28,665 nucleotides of DNA, from contig CAZMXI010000047.1 of NCBI GenBank assembly GCA_964570205.1, positions 1-28,665 of the forward strand. The letters run 5' to 3'. The notes below the pieces were generated by a model, which did no database searches, had not been told where the DNA came from, and worked only from the letters and a program-made list of their open reading frames with translations. The stretch comes from CAZMXI01 sp964570205 (GTDB lineage Bacteria > Planctomycetota > Phycisphaerae > Tepidisphaerales > Tepidisphaeraceae). Shown in pieces: positions 14,460-21,876 of this stretch. Each line of letters starts with the position of its first letter. The stretch's first letter is position 1. A program made the translations under genes and the position numbers.

Positions 14460-15806
14460 TCAACCCCGAAACGGCGAACGCGCAGGCGACTGTATGGATG
14501 CGCCCCGCTGGTCCTTGCCCGTGTTCGATGAGGGCTCCGCGCGAGGTTCCCGCGATCGAAGAGCGGACGCCTCTTCGTACATCGTCAGCATCCGCGGCAG
14601 GACCGATTCAAGACTGTATTTGTCCGCAATCAGCCGCTCGGCGGCACGGCCCAATGGCCTGTGTCCCGCGGGGTCTTTCAGAACCGCCACCACCTTCTCC
14701 GCAAACTCTTCCGGACTGAAAAAGTCCGCTAACAGGCCATTGTGGCCATCCTGCACCATCTCCTGCACTGGCGGCGTCCGCGATCCCACCACCACCGCCC
14801 CGCAGCTCATCGCATCCATCAGACTCCATGACAGCACAAACGGCACGGTGAGGTACACATGTACATCCGTCATGGCCAGCAGTCGGCCAAGCTCCTCCGG
14901 CGGCAGTCGGCCGGTGAACACGAATTTCGACAGGTCGTATGCATCTCTCGACAGAACCCACTCCTTGAACGTCTTGTGCGGCCGGATGTAGTTCTCATCG
15001 CCGCCATACGCGATTCGTTCCGTGCCCACCACGAAGAAGACCACATCAGGGTACTGCTGCTGGACCATCTTCGCCGATCGCATGAAGATGTCGAAACCGC
15101 GCATCGATTCAAAACCCCTGCTCACATAGGTCACGATGCGCTTGTCCGGCGGCACCGTAACTCCGGCAATCGTCTGCGGGCCCCGCGCCTCAGCGGCTGG
15201 CCGAAACGCCTCTTCGTGTCCGTGGTAGATCGACCGATCGACGCCGTCGAACACCACCTGCATCTTCCCGATGTATTCCGCCGGAAACCTCGACTTCTGA
15301 AACTCGGTCGGGGTGTAACCCACATCGCAATTCTGGAGATCCAGCAGGATCATCGCGTTGCGGCAATAGGACCGCAGGTAGTTCATCTCCGGCACCTGCC
15401 ACCCCAGGTCTGTCCGGAAATCCATGTCGCTCAGAGGATCGTGCGCCCGGTAGTAGTATTCGAAGAAGTTGATGATCGGCACATCGCGATAGAGGTCTCT
15501 CAGGAAGAGCGTCGAACCAAAGCCGCTATGCCCCACGATCAGGTCCGGCCGGATGTCCGGCCTGGCCTTCATCGCCCGGTACACCGCTTCGCAGTGCCAG
15601 ACGGTGTTCTCGAACGTTCGGGAACAGTAGTGATTCTGCTTGGTCGCCCCGCCGCCGAGCCGGTAGGTCACCTTCTCGATGCCGTCGACCATCCCCGCCG
15701 CCGTCTGCGACACGAAGGTGCATTTCCAGCCCTGTTTAACCACAAGGTGCCGCGCGATGTGTCCGAACTGGGCCGGGAAGTTCTGATGAACATAAAGGAC
15801 ATGCAT
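14460..15806 (-). CDS. Glycosyltransferase family 4 protein
   Basis: 448 residues from ATG 15806, with AAGGG about 8 bases upstream. It begins MHVLYVHQNFPAQFGH, the N-terminus of GT4 enzymes of the Glyco_trans_4_3 group. The N-terminal Rossmann half has DLIVGHSGFG and a FFEYYYR block. The C-terminal half shows the GT-B donor site: IVTYVSRGFESMRGFD near residue 230, FTGRLPPEELGRLLA near 305, then SWSLMDAMSCGAVVVGS and the PPVQEMVQDGHNGLL block that binds the nucleotide sugar. The last 40 residues are a Ser/Arg/Pro-rich tail that looks unstructured. It would be a cytosolic retaining transferase acting on an unknown acceptor, such as an exopolysaccharide. No other polysaccharide genes flank it. 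Confidence 0.88.
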   Translation of the reverse strand: MHVLYVHQNFPAQFGHIARHLVVKQGWKCTFVSQTAAGMVDGIEKVTYRLGGGATKQNHYCSRTFENTVWHCEAVYRAMKARPDIRPDLIVGHSGFGSTLFLRDLYRDVPIINFFEYYYRAHDPLSDMDFRTDLGWQVPEMNYLRSYCRNAMILLDLQNCDVGYTPTEFQKSRFPAEYIGKMQVVFDGVDRSIYHGHEEAFRPAAEARGPQTIAGVTVPPDKRIVTYVSRGFESMRGFDIFMRSAKMVQQQYPDVVFFVVGTERIAYGGDENYIRPHKTFKEWVLSRDAYDLSKFVFTGRLPPEELGRLLAMTDVHVYLTVPFVLSWSLMDAMSCGAVVVGSRTPPVQEMVQDGHNGLLADFFSPEEFAEKVVAVLKDPAGHRPLGRAAERLIADKYSLESVLPRMLTMYEEASALRSREPRAEPSSNTGKDQRGASIQSPARSPFRG

Positions 15807-16058
15807 ATCGTAGCCCTTCCCACTGTTCAGCGTCCGCGTATGGGACCCATTCTTATCGGACTTTCCTGCAACCGCACTTCGTTGTCAACGTCCGCACGCG
15901 CTCTTCCGGGCCTTTCGCCAACCGGAAAGGCGCATCCCGTGCCATCCGCTCGGGCGGCATAACTCGCAACCCTGATCTAAAGCTTTCATTCCGCATGACG
16001 ATATAGAACAACAGACGTGCCCTGCCGGCCAAACCGACGGCAGGATGGGAGAAAAGCC

Positions 16059-16640
16059 ATGGTCATGAAGATCAAAGATGTCCTGACAACCGGCGAAGTC
16101 GCCAAGATATGCAATGTCGCGCCCCGAACCGTCAGCAAATGGTTCGATTCCGGCGCCCTTCGCGGCTATCGCATCCCCGGCAGCAAGGACCGGCGCATTC
16201 CGCTCAACCAGCTCATCCGCTTCATGAAGCAGCACAACATGCCGCTCAACGGGCTCATGACGGGCGCAACCCGCGTGCTCATCGTCGATGACGAGCCGGA
16301 TATCGTCGAGGTTCTCGAGAAGATCCTCGAGGACGAGGCCAAGTACGAAGTCGAGGTCGCCCGAGGCGGATTCGAAGCAGGGATCATCGCCGAGCGTTTT
16401 CGCCCGCATGTCATGCTGATCGACATGCATCTCTCCGACATCGACGGCCGCGAGGTCGCCCGGCATGTCAAAGCCAGTTCCGACCTCCAACTCACCAAGC
16501 TCGTCGCCATGAGCGGCCGGATGAGCGACGATGAGGCCGCCGGCGTCATCGCCAGCGGATTCGACGCCTTCCTGAAGAAGCCCTTCCACGTGCGTCAGGT
16601 CATTGAGACCGTCGAAGACGCGATGGCCATCGTGTACTGA
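16059..16640 (+). CDS. Excisionase-type HTH fused to a response-regulator receiver domain
   Basis: 193 residues from ATG 16059, preceded by GGGAG about 7 bases upstream. Residues 8-58 form an excisionase/MerR-like winged helix-turn-helix (LTTGEVAKICNVAPRTVSKWF, then RIPGSKDRRIPLNQLIRFM). Residues 71-190 are a complete receiver domain: acidic pair D77-D78, phospho-acceptor D122 (MLIDMHLSD), S152 in AMSG and K174 in KKPF. The DNA-binding domain is N-terminal, the reverse of ordinary response regulators. No histidine kinase is nearby, so the partner is elsewhere. It is expected to bind DNA in a phosphorylation-dependent way; the targets are unknown. It ends at a strong terminator. Confidence 0.88.
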   Translation: MVMKIKDVLTTGEVAKICNVAPRTVSKWFDSGALRGYRIPGSKDRRIPLNQLIRFMKQHNMPLNGLMTGATRVLIVDDEPDIVEVLEKILEDEAKYEVEVARGGFEAGIIAERFRPHVMLIDMHLSDIDGREVARHVKASSDLQLTKLVAMSGRMSDDEAAGVIASGFDAFLKKPFHVRQVIETVEDAMAIVY

Positions 16641-16668
16641 GATACAGCACAAGCCGCAAGGACGCGCG

Positions 16669-16703
16669 GAGGCCGACCCGGAGGGGCGGCCTCTTTTCTT
16701 TTT
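16669..16703 (+). terminator. Rho-independent terminator of the HTH-receiver gene
   Basis: The stem GAGGCCGaCCC (16669-16679) pairs with GGGgCGGCCTC (16683-16693), with one mismatch and a GGA loop. It is followed by TTTTCTTTTT. It lies 29 bases past the stop and just before the convergent gene's stop at 16711. Confidence 0.88.
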
Positions 16704-16710
16704 CCGCGAT

Positions 16711-17034
16711 TCACCCGCGCCCCTGCCGCTCCCGTCTCCAGGGCTCCCCAGGCGCCGATCGCCATGCCCGCCATCCCGCCGGCAAGTCCGCGAGTGTGCT
16801 GACGGTCGGGTCCAGCCTCACAATCGTCTCAAGGCTCACCATTGTCGCATCCGCCATGTCAGGCATGCCCCATCCCATGAACTGCCACGCACCGTCGTCC
16901 GCATCGTGATGCACGTTCAGGATCGCCTCGCGCCCTGAGAGGATCCGCCTCAGGGTGAACACCTGTTCATGCCGGCCCTCGGCAAAGGGCCAATCCCCGC
17001 TCGCCGCTTTGCGTTCGTCCATGTCGCCCATCAT
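16711..17034 (-). CDS. Conserved hypothetical protein coupled to the Nudix gene
   Basis: 107 residues from ATG 17034, which overlaps the TGA stop of the Nudix gene as ATGA; longer frames upstream are Gly/Arg-rich antisense artefacts. The core reads VFTLRRILSGREAILNVHHD, DDGAWQFMGWG, MVSLETIVRLDPTV and LADLPAGWRAWR, followed by a basic tail. Small cytosolic proteins with an ILxVxHDxDDGxWQF motif and a LADLPxGWxAWR ending are widespread, but I know of no proven function. The coupling suggests it is made together with the Nudix hydrolase. Confidence 0.78.
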   Translation of the reverse strand: MMGDMDERKAASGDWPFAEGRHEQVFTLRRILSGREAILNVHHDADDGAWQFMGWGMPDMADATMVSLETIVRLDPTVSTLADLPAGWRAWRSAPGEPWRRERQGRG

Positions 17035-17570
17035 GTCGCCTCCGCAAAATACAGCGCGGCGTAGACCTTCAGGTCCACCACCACCCCCGCCTGCTCGCGC
17101 TCGGCCAGGAATGCCCTCACCTCGTTCAGCGGCACCTCGTGAACCTCGATGTCTTCGGTATGGTCGCCGCCGCCCTCGGCCACCTTCACCAGCTCGGCCG
17201 CCCTGTACAGCGAGATGAGCTCCCCGCACAAGCCCGCCGATGGCGCGCCGCTGCACAGCAGGTCCATCTTTCCCGCTCGATACCCCGTCTCCTCCTCCAA
17301 CTCCCGACACGCCGCTGCCGCCAGGTCTTCGTGCTCCGACCCGGGCAGATCACCCGCCAGCCCCGCGGGCACCTCGATCACCCGCCTGCCCACCGGCGGC
17401 CGATACTGCTCGACCAGCAGCAACCTGCCCTCATCCGTCACCGCCACAATGCCGACGATCCCGCAGATGTTCTTGCGCTGCACGAACTCCCACCGGCCGC
17501 TGCGCACCATTCGCATCCACTTTCCGTCATAGAGGATATCAACCATTTCGCCATCATACTCTCCTCGCAT
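17031..17570 (-). CDS. Nudix hydrolase (ADP-ribose pyrophosphatase-like)
   Basis: 179 residues from ATG 17570. A second in-frame ATG at 17546 is possible, and neither has an ideal ribosome site. The Nudix box is present: EVPAGLAGD, then HEDLAAAACRELEEETGY, where the E-x7-REL-EE-TG metal-binding core is intact. Before it lies VEQYRPPVGRRVIEVPAG, typical of the ADP-ribose/nucleoside-diphosphate-sugar branch. It would hydrolyse a nucleoside diphosphate linked to another group, using Mg2+, in the cytosol. The exact substrate cannot be read from sequence. It is followed by the coupled 107-residue gene. Confidence 0.88.
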   Translation of the reverse strand: MRGEYDGEMVDILYDGKWMRMVRSGRWEFVQRKNICGIVGIVAVTDEGRLLLVEQYRPPVGRRVIEVPAGLAGDLPGSEHEDLAAAACRELEEETGYRAGKMDLLCSGAPSAGLCGELISLYRAAELVKVAEGGGDHTEDIEVHEVPLNEVRAFLAEREQAGVVVDLKVYAALYFAEAT

Positions 17571-17700
17571 CCAGCTTCGCAGGCCATGGCGGCGTCAAAC
17601 CAAAGACGGGTCTGCGCCGCCGACACTTGCCCACGCTATCAACACGACTAAACTATCTGGCCTGGTTCGTTGGATAACGTTGAACTTGAAAGGCAGTTTT

Positions 17701-18804
17701 ATGCGCATCGCAGTGATCGGCGGAGACGGCACGGGACCGGAAGTCGTGGCGGAAGGCCTCAAAGCCCTCGAATCCGTATCTAAAAAGGTCGGCTTTCAAT
17801 ACGCACTGAAGCATTTTGACATCAGCGGCGACCGCTACCTGGCCGCGGGCGGCGATCCCGCCCGCCAAACCATCCCCGTTATCCATGATGCCGAAGTTGC
17901 CGAGCTTCGCTCTTTTGACGCGATTTACCTCGGCGCTGTGGGCCATCCCAGAATCGCCCCCGGCATCCTTGAGAAAGGTGTCCTCCTTCGCCTGCGATTC
18001 GAGCTTGACCAGTACATTAATCTCCGCCCGGTCCGGCTCTATCCCGGCGTCGAGACCCCGCTGGCCCGCAAAAAGCCCGAGGATGTCGACTTCATCGTCG
18101 TTCGCGAGAACACCGAAGGCATTTACACCGGCATGGGCGGGTTCCAGTACAAGGGCATGCCGTCCGAAGTCAGCACACAGATCAACTGCACCACTCGCTT
18201 CGGCGCTGAACGCGCCATCCGCTATGCCTTCGACCTCTGCCGCCGCCGGAACAGCAAGAAGAAGATGCTCACGCTGGTCCACAAGACCAACGTGCTGACG
18301 TTCGTCGGCGACACCTGGTGGCGGGCCTTCAATGAAATCGGCGAGGCGGATTACCCCGACATCAAGCGCGACTACAACCACGTCGACGCCTGTTGCATGT
18401 GGTTTGTGAAGAACCCCGAATACTACGACGTCATCGTCACCGACAACATCTTCGGCGACATCATCACCGACCTCGCCGCCGTCATCCAGGGCGGTCTGGG
18501 CATCGCCGCCGGCGGCAACATCAATCCCCGGGGCGTCAGCATGTACGAGCCGATGGGCGGATCAGCTCCCAAGTACACCGGGCAGAACGTCATCAACCCC
18601 ATCGCGGCCATCGGCGCCATGGGGATGCTCCTTCGCGAAACCGGAAACAACGAAGGCAACCGGAAACTCATCGATGCCGGCGATCGCGTAGAGGCGGCCA
18701 TTGTCGCCGTTACCCCGAAGATGAAATCGCAGGCGGCCGGCAGGATGGGCTACTCCACCACCGAAGTCGGCGATCTGGTGGCCGAAGCCATCGCCAAGGC
18801 GTAA
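17701..18804 (+). CDS. leuB: Isopropylmalate/isocitrate dehydrogenase family (LeuB-like)
   Basis: 367 residues from ATG 17701, with AAAGG about 7 bases upstream; the in-frame ATG 21 bases earlier is not needed. It is a complete beta-decarboxylating dehydrogenase: IAVIGGDGTGPEV at the N-terminus, RLRFELDQYINLRPV, RENTEGIYTGMGG, KTNVLTF, then TDNIFGDIITDLAAV with the metal-binding aspartates, and EPMGGSAPKYTGQN in the NAD site. The enzyme would oxidise and decarboxylate 3-isopropylmalate in leucine synthesis. Classical LeuB has RELTGGIY where this has RENTEGIY, a feature also of homoisocitrate, tartrate and archaeal-type enzymes, so the substrate is less sure than the family. No other leu genes are adjacent. 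Confidence 0.85.
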   Translation: MRIAVIGGDGTGPEVVAEGLKALESVSKKVGFQYALKHFDISGDRYLAAGGDPARQTIPVIHDAEVAELRSFDAIYLGAVGHPRIAPGILEKGVLLRLRFELDQYINLRPVRLYPGVETPLARKKPEDVDFIVVRENTEGIYTGMGGFQYKGMPSEVSTQINCTTRFGAERAIRYAFDLCRRRNSKKKMLTLVHKTNVLTFVGDTWWRAFNEIGEADYPDIKRDYNHVDACCMWFVKNPEYYDVIVTDNIFGDIITDLAAVIQGGLGIAAGGNINPRGVSMYEPMGGSAPKYTGQNVINPIAAIGAMGMLLRETGNNEGNRKLIDAGDRVEAAIVAVTPKMKSQAAGRMGYSTTEVGDLVAEAIAKA

Positions 18805-18813
18805 TCCATGTAA

Positions 18814-18834
18814 GTCCGCCGGCGGACGGATTTT
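18814..18834 (+). terminator. Possible terminator after the LeuB-like gene
   Basis: A perfect 14-base palindrome (GTCCGCCGGCGGAC, 18814-18827) begins 10 bases past the stop codon and is followed by GGATTTTG. The tight loop and short T run make it a weak candidate. Confidence 0.4.
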
Positions 18835-18895
18835 GCGTTCCCCTGCGAATTCGCCCGCGGCTTGGACCACCCTCATCCCACAGGTGTGTGCAAGC

Positions 18896-19438
18896 GTGAG
18901 AAGCCTCTTGGTCATACTGATGTTCGCCCTGGCCCTGCTGGCGGTCGCTGACGACGCGCCCAAGTCCGAGCCTGGATTGCTTTGTGACATCTATGACATG
19001 CAGGCGGCGATCGAGAAGTTCCCCGTACTACCCCCGGACCGCAAGCCCACACTCGCCAAGGTTGACGCCCAGATCGACTTCCCCTCCACCGGGGAGAAAT
19101 GGCCGGGGACCGACCTCACTGAGCATTTCTACATTGTCTGGACCGGGCAGCTCCAGGTCGAAGTCGCAGGCAGATACCGCCTATTCCTCGAATCCGACGA
19201 TGGGTCGCGCCTGCTCATCAACAGCAAGGAAACCGTAAGCAACCCGGGCCTGCACGGCATGACCGAGGTCGCCGCGGAGGTGGATTTGGCTGCGGGCCGC
19301 CATGAAATCAGAATCGAGTACTTTGAAAACGAGGGCGACGCCGGCTGCAAGCTCTCGTGGCTTCCCCCCGGCGGCGAAAAGAAGATCATCCCCGCTGCGG
19401 CCTTCTCCCATGCCGTCAAGCCTGGACAGGGCAAGTGA
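18896..19438 (+). CDS. Secreted PA14-domain protein
   Basis: About 180 residues. I chose GTG 18896 because it opens a signal peptide (VRSLLVILMFALALLAVADD); in-frame GTG 18884 and ATG 18833 are alternatives and no site has a strong ribosome signal. Nearly all of the mature protein is one PA14 domain: GLLCDIYD at the start, HFYIVWTGQLQVEVAGRYRLF, ESDDGSRLLINSK, AGRHEIRIEYFENEGDAGCKLSW and a C-terminal IIPAAAF. The calcium-binding region of sugar-binding PA14 domains includes the DDGSRL turn. It is a small, single-domain, probably exported glycan-binding protein of unknown ligand. It ends convergent with the acyl-CoA ligase, with a 29-base gap and no clear terminator. Confidence 0.82.
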   Translation: MRSLLVILMFALALLAVADDAPKSEPGLLCDIYDMQAAIEKFPVLPPDRKPTLAKVDAQIDFPSTGEKWPGTDLTEHFYIVWTGQLQVEVAGRYRLFLESDDGSRLLINSKETVSNPGLHGMTEVAAEVDLAAGRHEIRIEYFENEGDAGCKLSWLPPGGEKKIIPAAAFSHAVKPGQGK

Positions 19439-19467
19439 TCCGCGAGCGCAGCACGTCCTGTTTCTCG

Positions 19468-20940
19468 TTAGTCCTGCGTTGACAGGAGTTTCTCGGACAG
19501 GGCCCGCTTGAGGACCTTGCCGGTTGGCGATCGCGGCAGTTCCGCGACGAAGTGCACTTCCCGCGGCACCTTGAACTGCGGGAGGTTCTGGTCGCGGCAG
19601 AAGCTGCGAAGTTCCTCGATCGTCGGGGTTGCGCCGGGCCGAGCAACCACGAAAGCGATCACCACCTCGCCCCGGGATGAATCCTGCTTGCCCAAGACCG
19701 CGCTTTCGGCGACGGCCGGATGGCGGCCCAATACATCTTCCACTTCACGAGGAACCACTTTCTCGCCGGCGACGATGATCAGGTCTTTCTTGCGCCCGGT
19801 GATGTAGAGATATCCATCGTGATCCATCCTGCCGAGGTCACCGGTCTTGAAGAAGCCATCGCCGGTCAAGGCGCGGGTGGTCTCATCCGGCAGGTTGTAA
19901 TACCCCTTCATGATCATCGGGCCGCGCAGCCAGACCTCGCCAGATTCGCCGATGGGCAGCGCCTGGCCGTGATCATCGGCAATCCGTACCTCGGTGCCCG
20001 GCACCAGACGACCCACCGAGCCCGGCTTGTTGCCGGACGGGGTGTTGAGGCTGACCACAGGGCTGGTCTCCGTCAGTCCGTAGCCCTCGTAGATCGGCGT
20101 CTGGTACTTCTGGATGAACCCATCCCGCACGGCCGGCGGCAACGGTTCGCCCCCACTGATGATTGCGAAGAAGTCCTTGAAGTCGGCCGGCTCAGCCCCG
20201 GTGAGGCGAAGCATCGCCGCGAACATGCTCGGCACGCCGAACAAGATCGAGACTTTGTGCTTGCGGATGGCCTGCAGCGCCCCGGCTGGCGAAAACCGCG
20301 CCATGTACACGACGGGCGCTCCAAGCTGAATGGGCGCCAACATCATGGCCGTCATGCCAAACGAGTGAAACAAGGGAATGACGCCCAGGAACACGTGCCT
20401 TTTCTGAAGATTCGCGTGATCAATCGACGCATCGACATCGCTCTGCAGGTTCCCGTACGACAGCATCACGCCCTTGGGCAGGCCGCTGGTCCCGCTGGTG
20501 TACATCAGAACGGCCAGATCGTCCGTCCGCGGGGCGGGGAACTTCGGGACAATCGCCGCCGGAGGCGTCTGCGGAAGCTGCGTCAGGTCGATGATCTTCA
20601 GCGGCAGGTCCTTCAGCCGTGCGGCCAGCGGGGGCGCCGAGATCACCGTGCTGATGCCACTGTCCTGAATCACGTGCGCAATTTCCCGATCGCCTAGCAG
20701 GTAGTTGATGGGCACAACGCTCTTGCCAGCCAGGAGCGTTCCGTAGAAACTGGCTACGTACCCAGCGCTGGGCGGCAGGAGCACCCCAACGTGCGGGCGC
20801 GAGGTCTGGCTGGCCAGGTACATCCCCAGTCCCGCCGCCATCGCGGCGAGTTGCTGGTAGGTGTATTGTCCCTGGTCATCGCTGACGGCGATTTCCTGAG
20901 GCTGCTGGCGGGCATGAGCGAAAAGCGGTTCAAAGAGCAT
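19468..20940 (-). CDS. AMP-binding acyl-CoA ligase (long-chain fatty-acid type)
   Basis: 490 residues from ATG 20940. The longer frame adds 47 residues with no family similarity, so the shorter start is used; its ribosome site (GGAA) is weak. All ANL-superfamily core motifs are present: YTSGTSGLPKGV (147-158) for ATP binding, YGLTETSP, KTGDLG, GRKKDLIIVAGEKVVPREVE at the hinge, and PTGKVLKR with catalytic Lys475. The enzyme would activate a carboxylic acid, probably a fatty acid, as the acyl-adenylate and pass it to CoA. The exact chain length is not readable. It is transcribed divergently from the SPOR lipoprotein across 109 bases. Confidence 0.9.
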   Translation of the reverse strand: MLFEPLFAHARQQPQEIAVSDDQGQYTYQQLAAMAAGLGMYLASQTSRPHVGVLLPPSAGYVASFYGTLLAGKSVVPINYLLGDREIAHVIQDSGISTVISAPPLAARLKDLPLKIIDLTQLPQTPPAAIVPKFPAPRTDDLAVLMYTSGTSGLPKGVMLSYGNLQSDVDASIDHANLQKRHVFLGVIPLFHSFGMTAMMLAPIQLGAPVVYMARFSPAGALQAIRKHKVSILFGVPSMFAAMLRLTGAEPADFKDFFAIISGGEPLPPAVRDGFIQKYQTPIYEGYGLTETSPVVSLNTPSGNKPGSVGRLVPGTEVRIADDHGQALPIGESGEVWLRGPMIMKGYYNLPDETTRALTGDGFFKTGDLGRMDHDGYLYITGRKKDLIIVAGEKVVPREVEDVLGRHPAVAESAVLGKQDSSRGEVVIAFVVARPGATPTIEELRSFCRDQNLPQFKVPREVHFVAELPRSPTGKVLKRALSEKLLSTQD

Positions 20941-21049
20941 AGGTTCCGTTTCCCATTGTCCTGGACACACCCGATCGCCCCGCATCATCATGATGCGCAG
21001 GCAGCCATGCCGATTGATCAGTATGAAATATATCGAACCCGAGGCAAGG

Positions 21050-21850
21050 ATGCGAATCAACCAACTGGCCGGATTGCTCATAGCGATGTCCCTCGGCCTT
21101 GCCGCAGGGGGCTGTCAATCCAGCGTCAAAGGGGAGCAGGATCTGCGCAGGGCGTCGGCCGAACTGGAACAGAAGCACTATGCCGAGGCCATGACCGCGG
21201 CCGACCGTTACCTCGCCCAGAATCCCGCCGGCCCGGGTTCGGCCCAGGCCACCTACCTGAGAGGCCGTTCGATTGAACAGCGAGTCAAGAGCACCGATGC
21301 TCAGGTCGGCAAGGATCTGGCCGAAGCCCGACAGCTCTATGAGCGTGCGCTGGGCATGCGGCCAGCGCCACAGCTCGCGGCATACATCCGGACGAGCCTG
21401 GCCAATGTCGTTTACTGGCTGGGCGACTACCCGACCGCTGAAAGGCACTGGCAGGATGCGGTGAACAAGCTGGACAATACCGGACTGCGCTCGTGGGTCC
21501 TGTACCGCATCGGGCAGGCTCAGCAGCGACAGGGCCGCTGGCAGCAGGCCGACCAGACGTTTGCGCTTCTCCAGAAGCAGTTCCCCGGCAGCCAGCCGGC
21601 GATGGCGTCGAAGAACCTCCAGGGGGTGCGGGCTTTCTATGTGCAGGTCGGGGCGTTTGCCAGCGTGGCATCCGCCGACAAGCTGGTCGCCACCCTGCGC
21701 AGCAAGGGGCTGGCGGCCATCCGCCACGCGAAGCCCGAGCGTAAGTTGCATGTCGTCCTGGTCGGCCCGATCCAGGACCACGCCGCAGCCGTCAGGGCCC
21801 GGGCCAGCTTATGGTCACTGGGCCACAAGGACGCCTTGATCGTTCCCTGA
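21050..21850 (+). CDS. TPR lipoprotein with C-terminal SPOR domain
   Basis: 266 residues from ATG 21050, preceded by GAGG six bases upstream. A lipoprotein signal ends in LAAGGC with Cys22 as the lipidated residue, so the protein should be anchored in a membrane facing the periplasm. Residues about 30-185 form TPR-like helices (YAEAMTAADRYLAQNP, AQATYLRGRSIEQR, YWLGDYPTAERHWQDA, RSWVLYRIGQAQQRQGRW). Residues about 192-266 are a SPOR domain (FYVQVGAFASVASADKLVATL, then LHVVLVGPI), which binds denuded peptidoglycan at division sites. A role in cell-wall organisation is inferred. This lineage is expected to lack or have a divergent FtsZ machinery, so its actual site of action is uncertain. Confidence 0.85.
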   Translation: MRINQLAGLLIAMSLGLAAGGCQSSVKGEQDLRRASAELEQKHYAEAMTAADRYLAQNPAGPGSAQATYLRGRSIEQRVKSTDAQVGKDLAEARQLYERALGMRPAPQLAAYIRTSLANVVYWLGDYPTAERHWQDAVNKLDNTGLRSWVLYRIGQAQQRQGRWQQADQTFALLQKQFPGSQPAMASKNLQGVRAFYVQVGAFASVASADKLVATLRSKGLAAIRHAKPERKLHVVLVGPIQDHAAAVRARASLWSLGHKDALIVP

Positions 21851-21876
21851 TCGCCGCGCCAGTCCCACGGAGGGCC

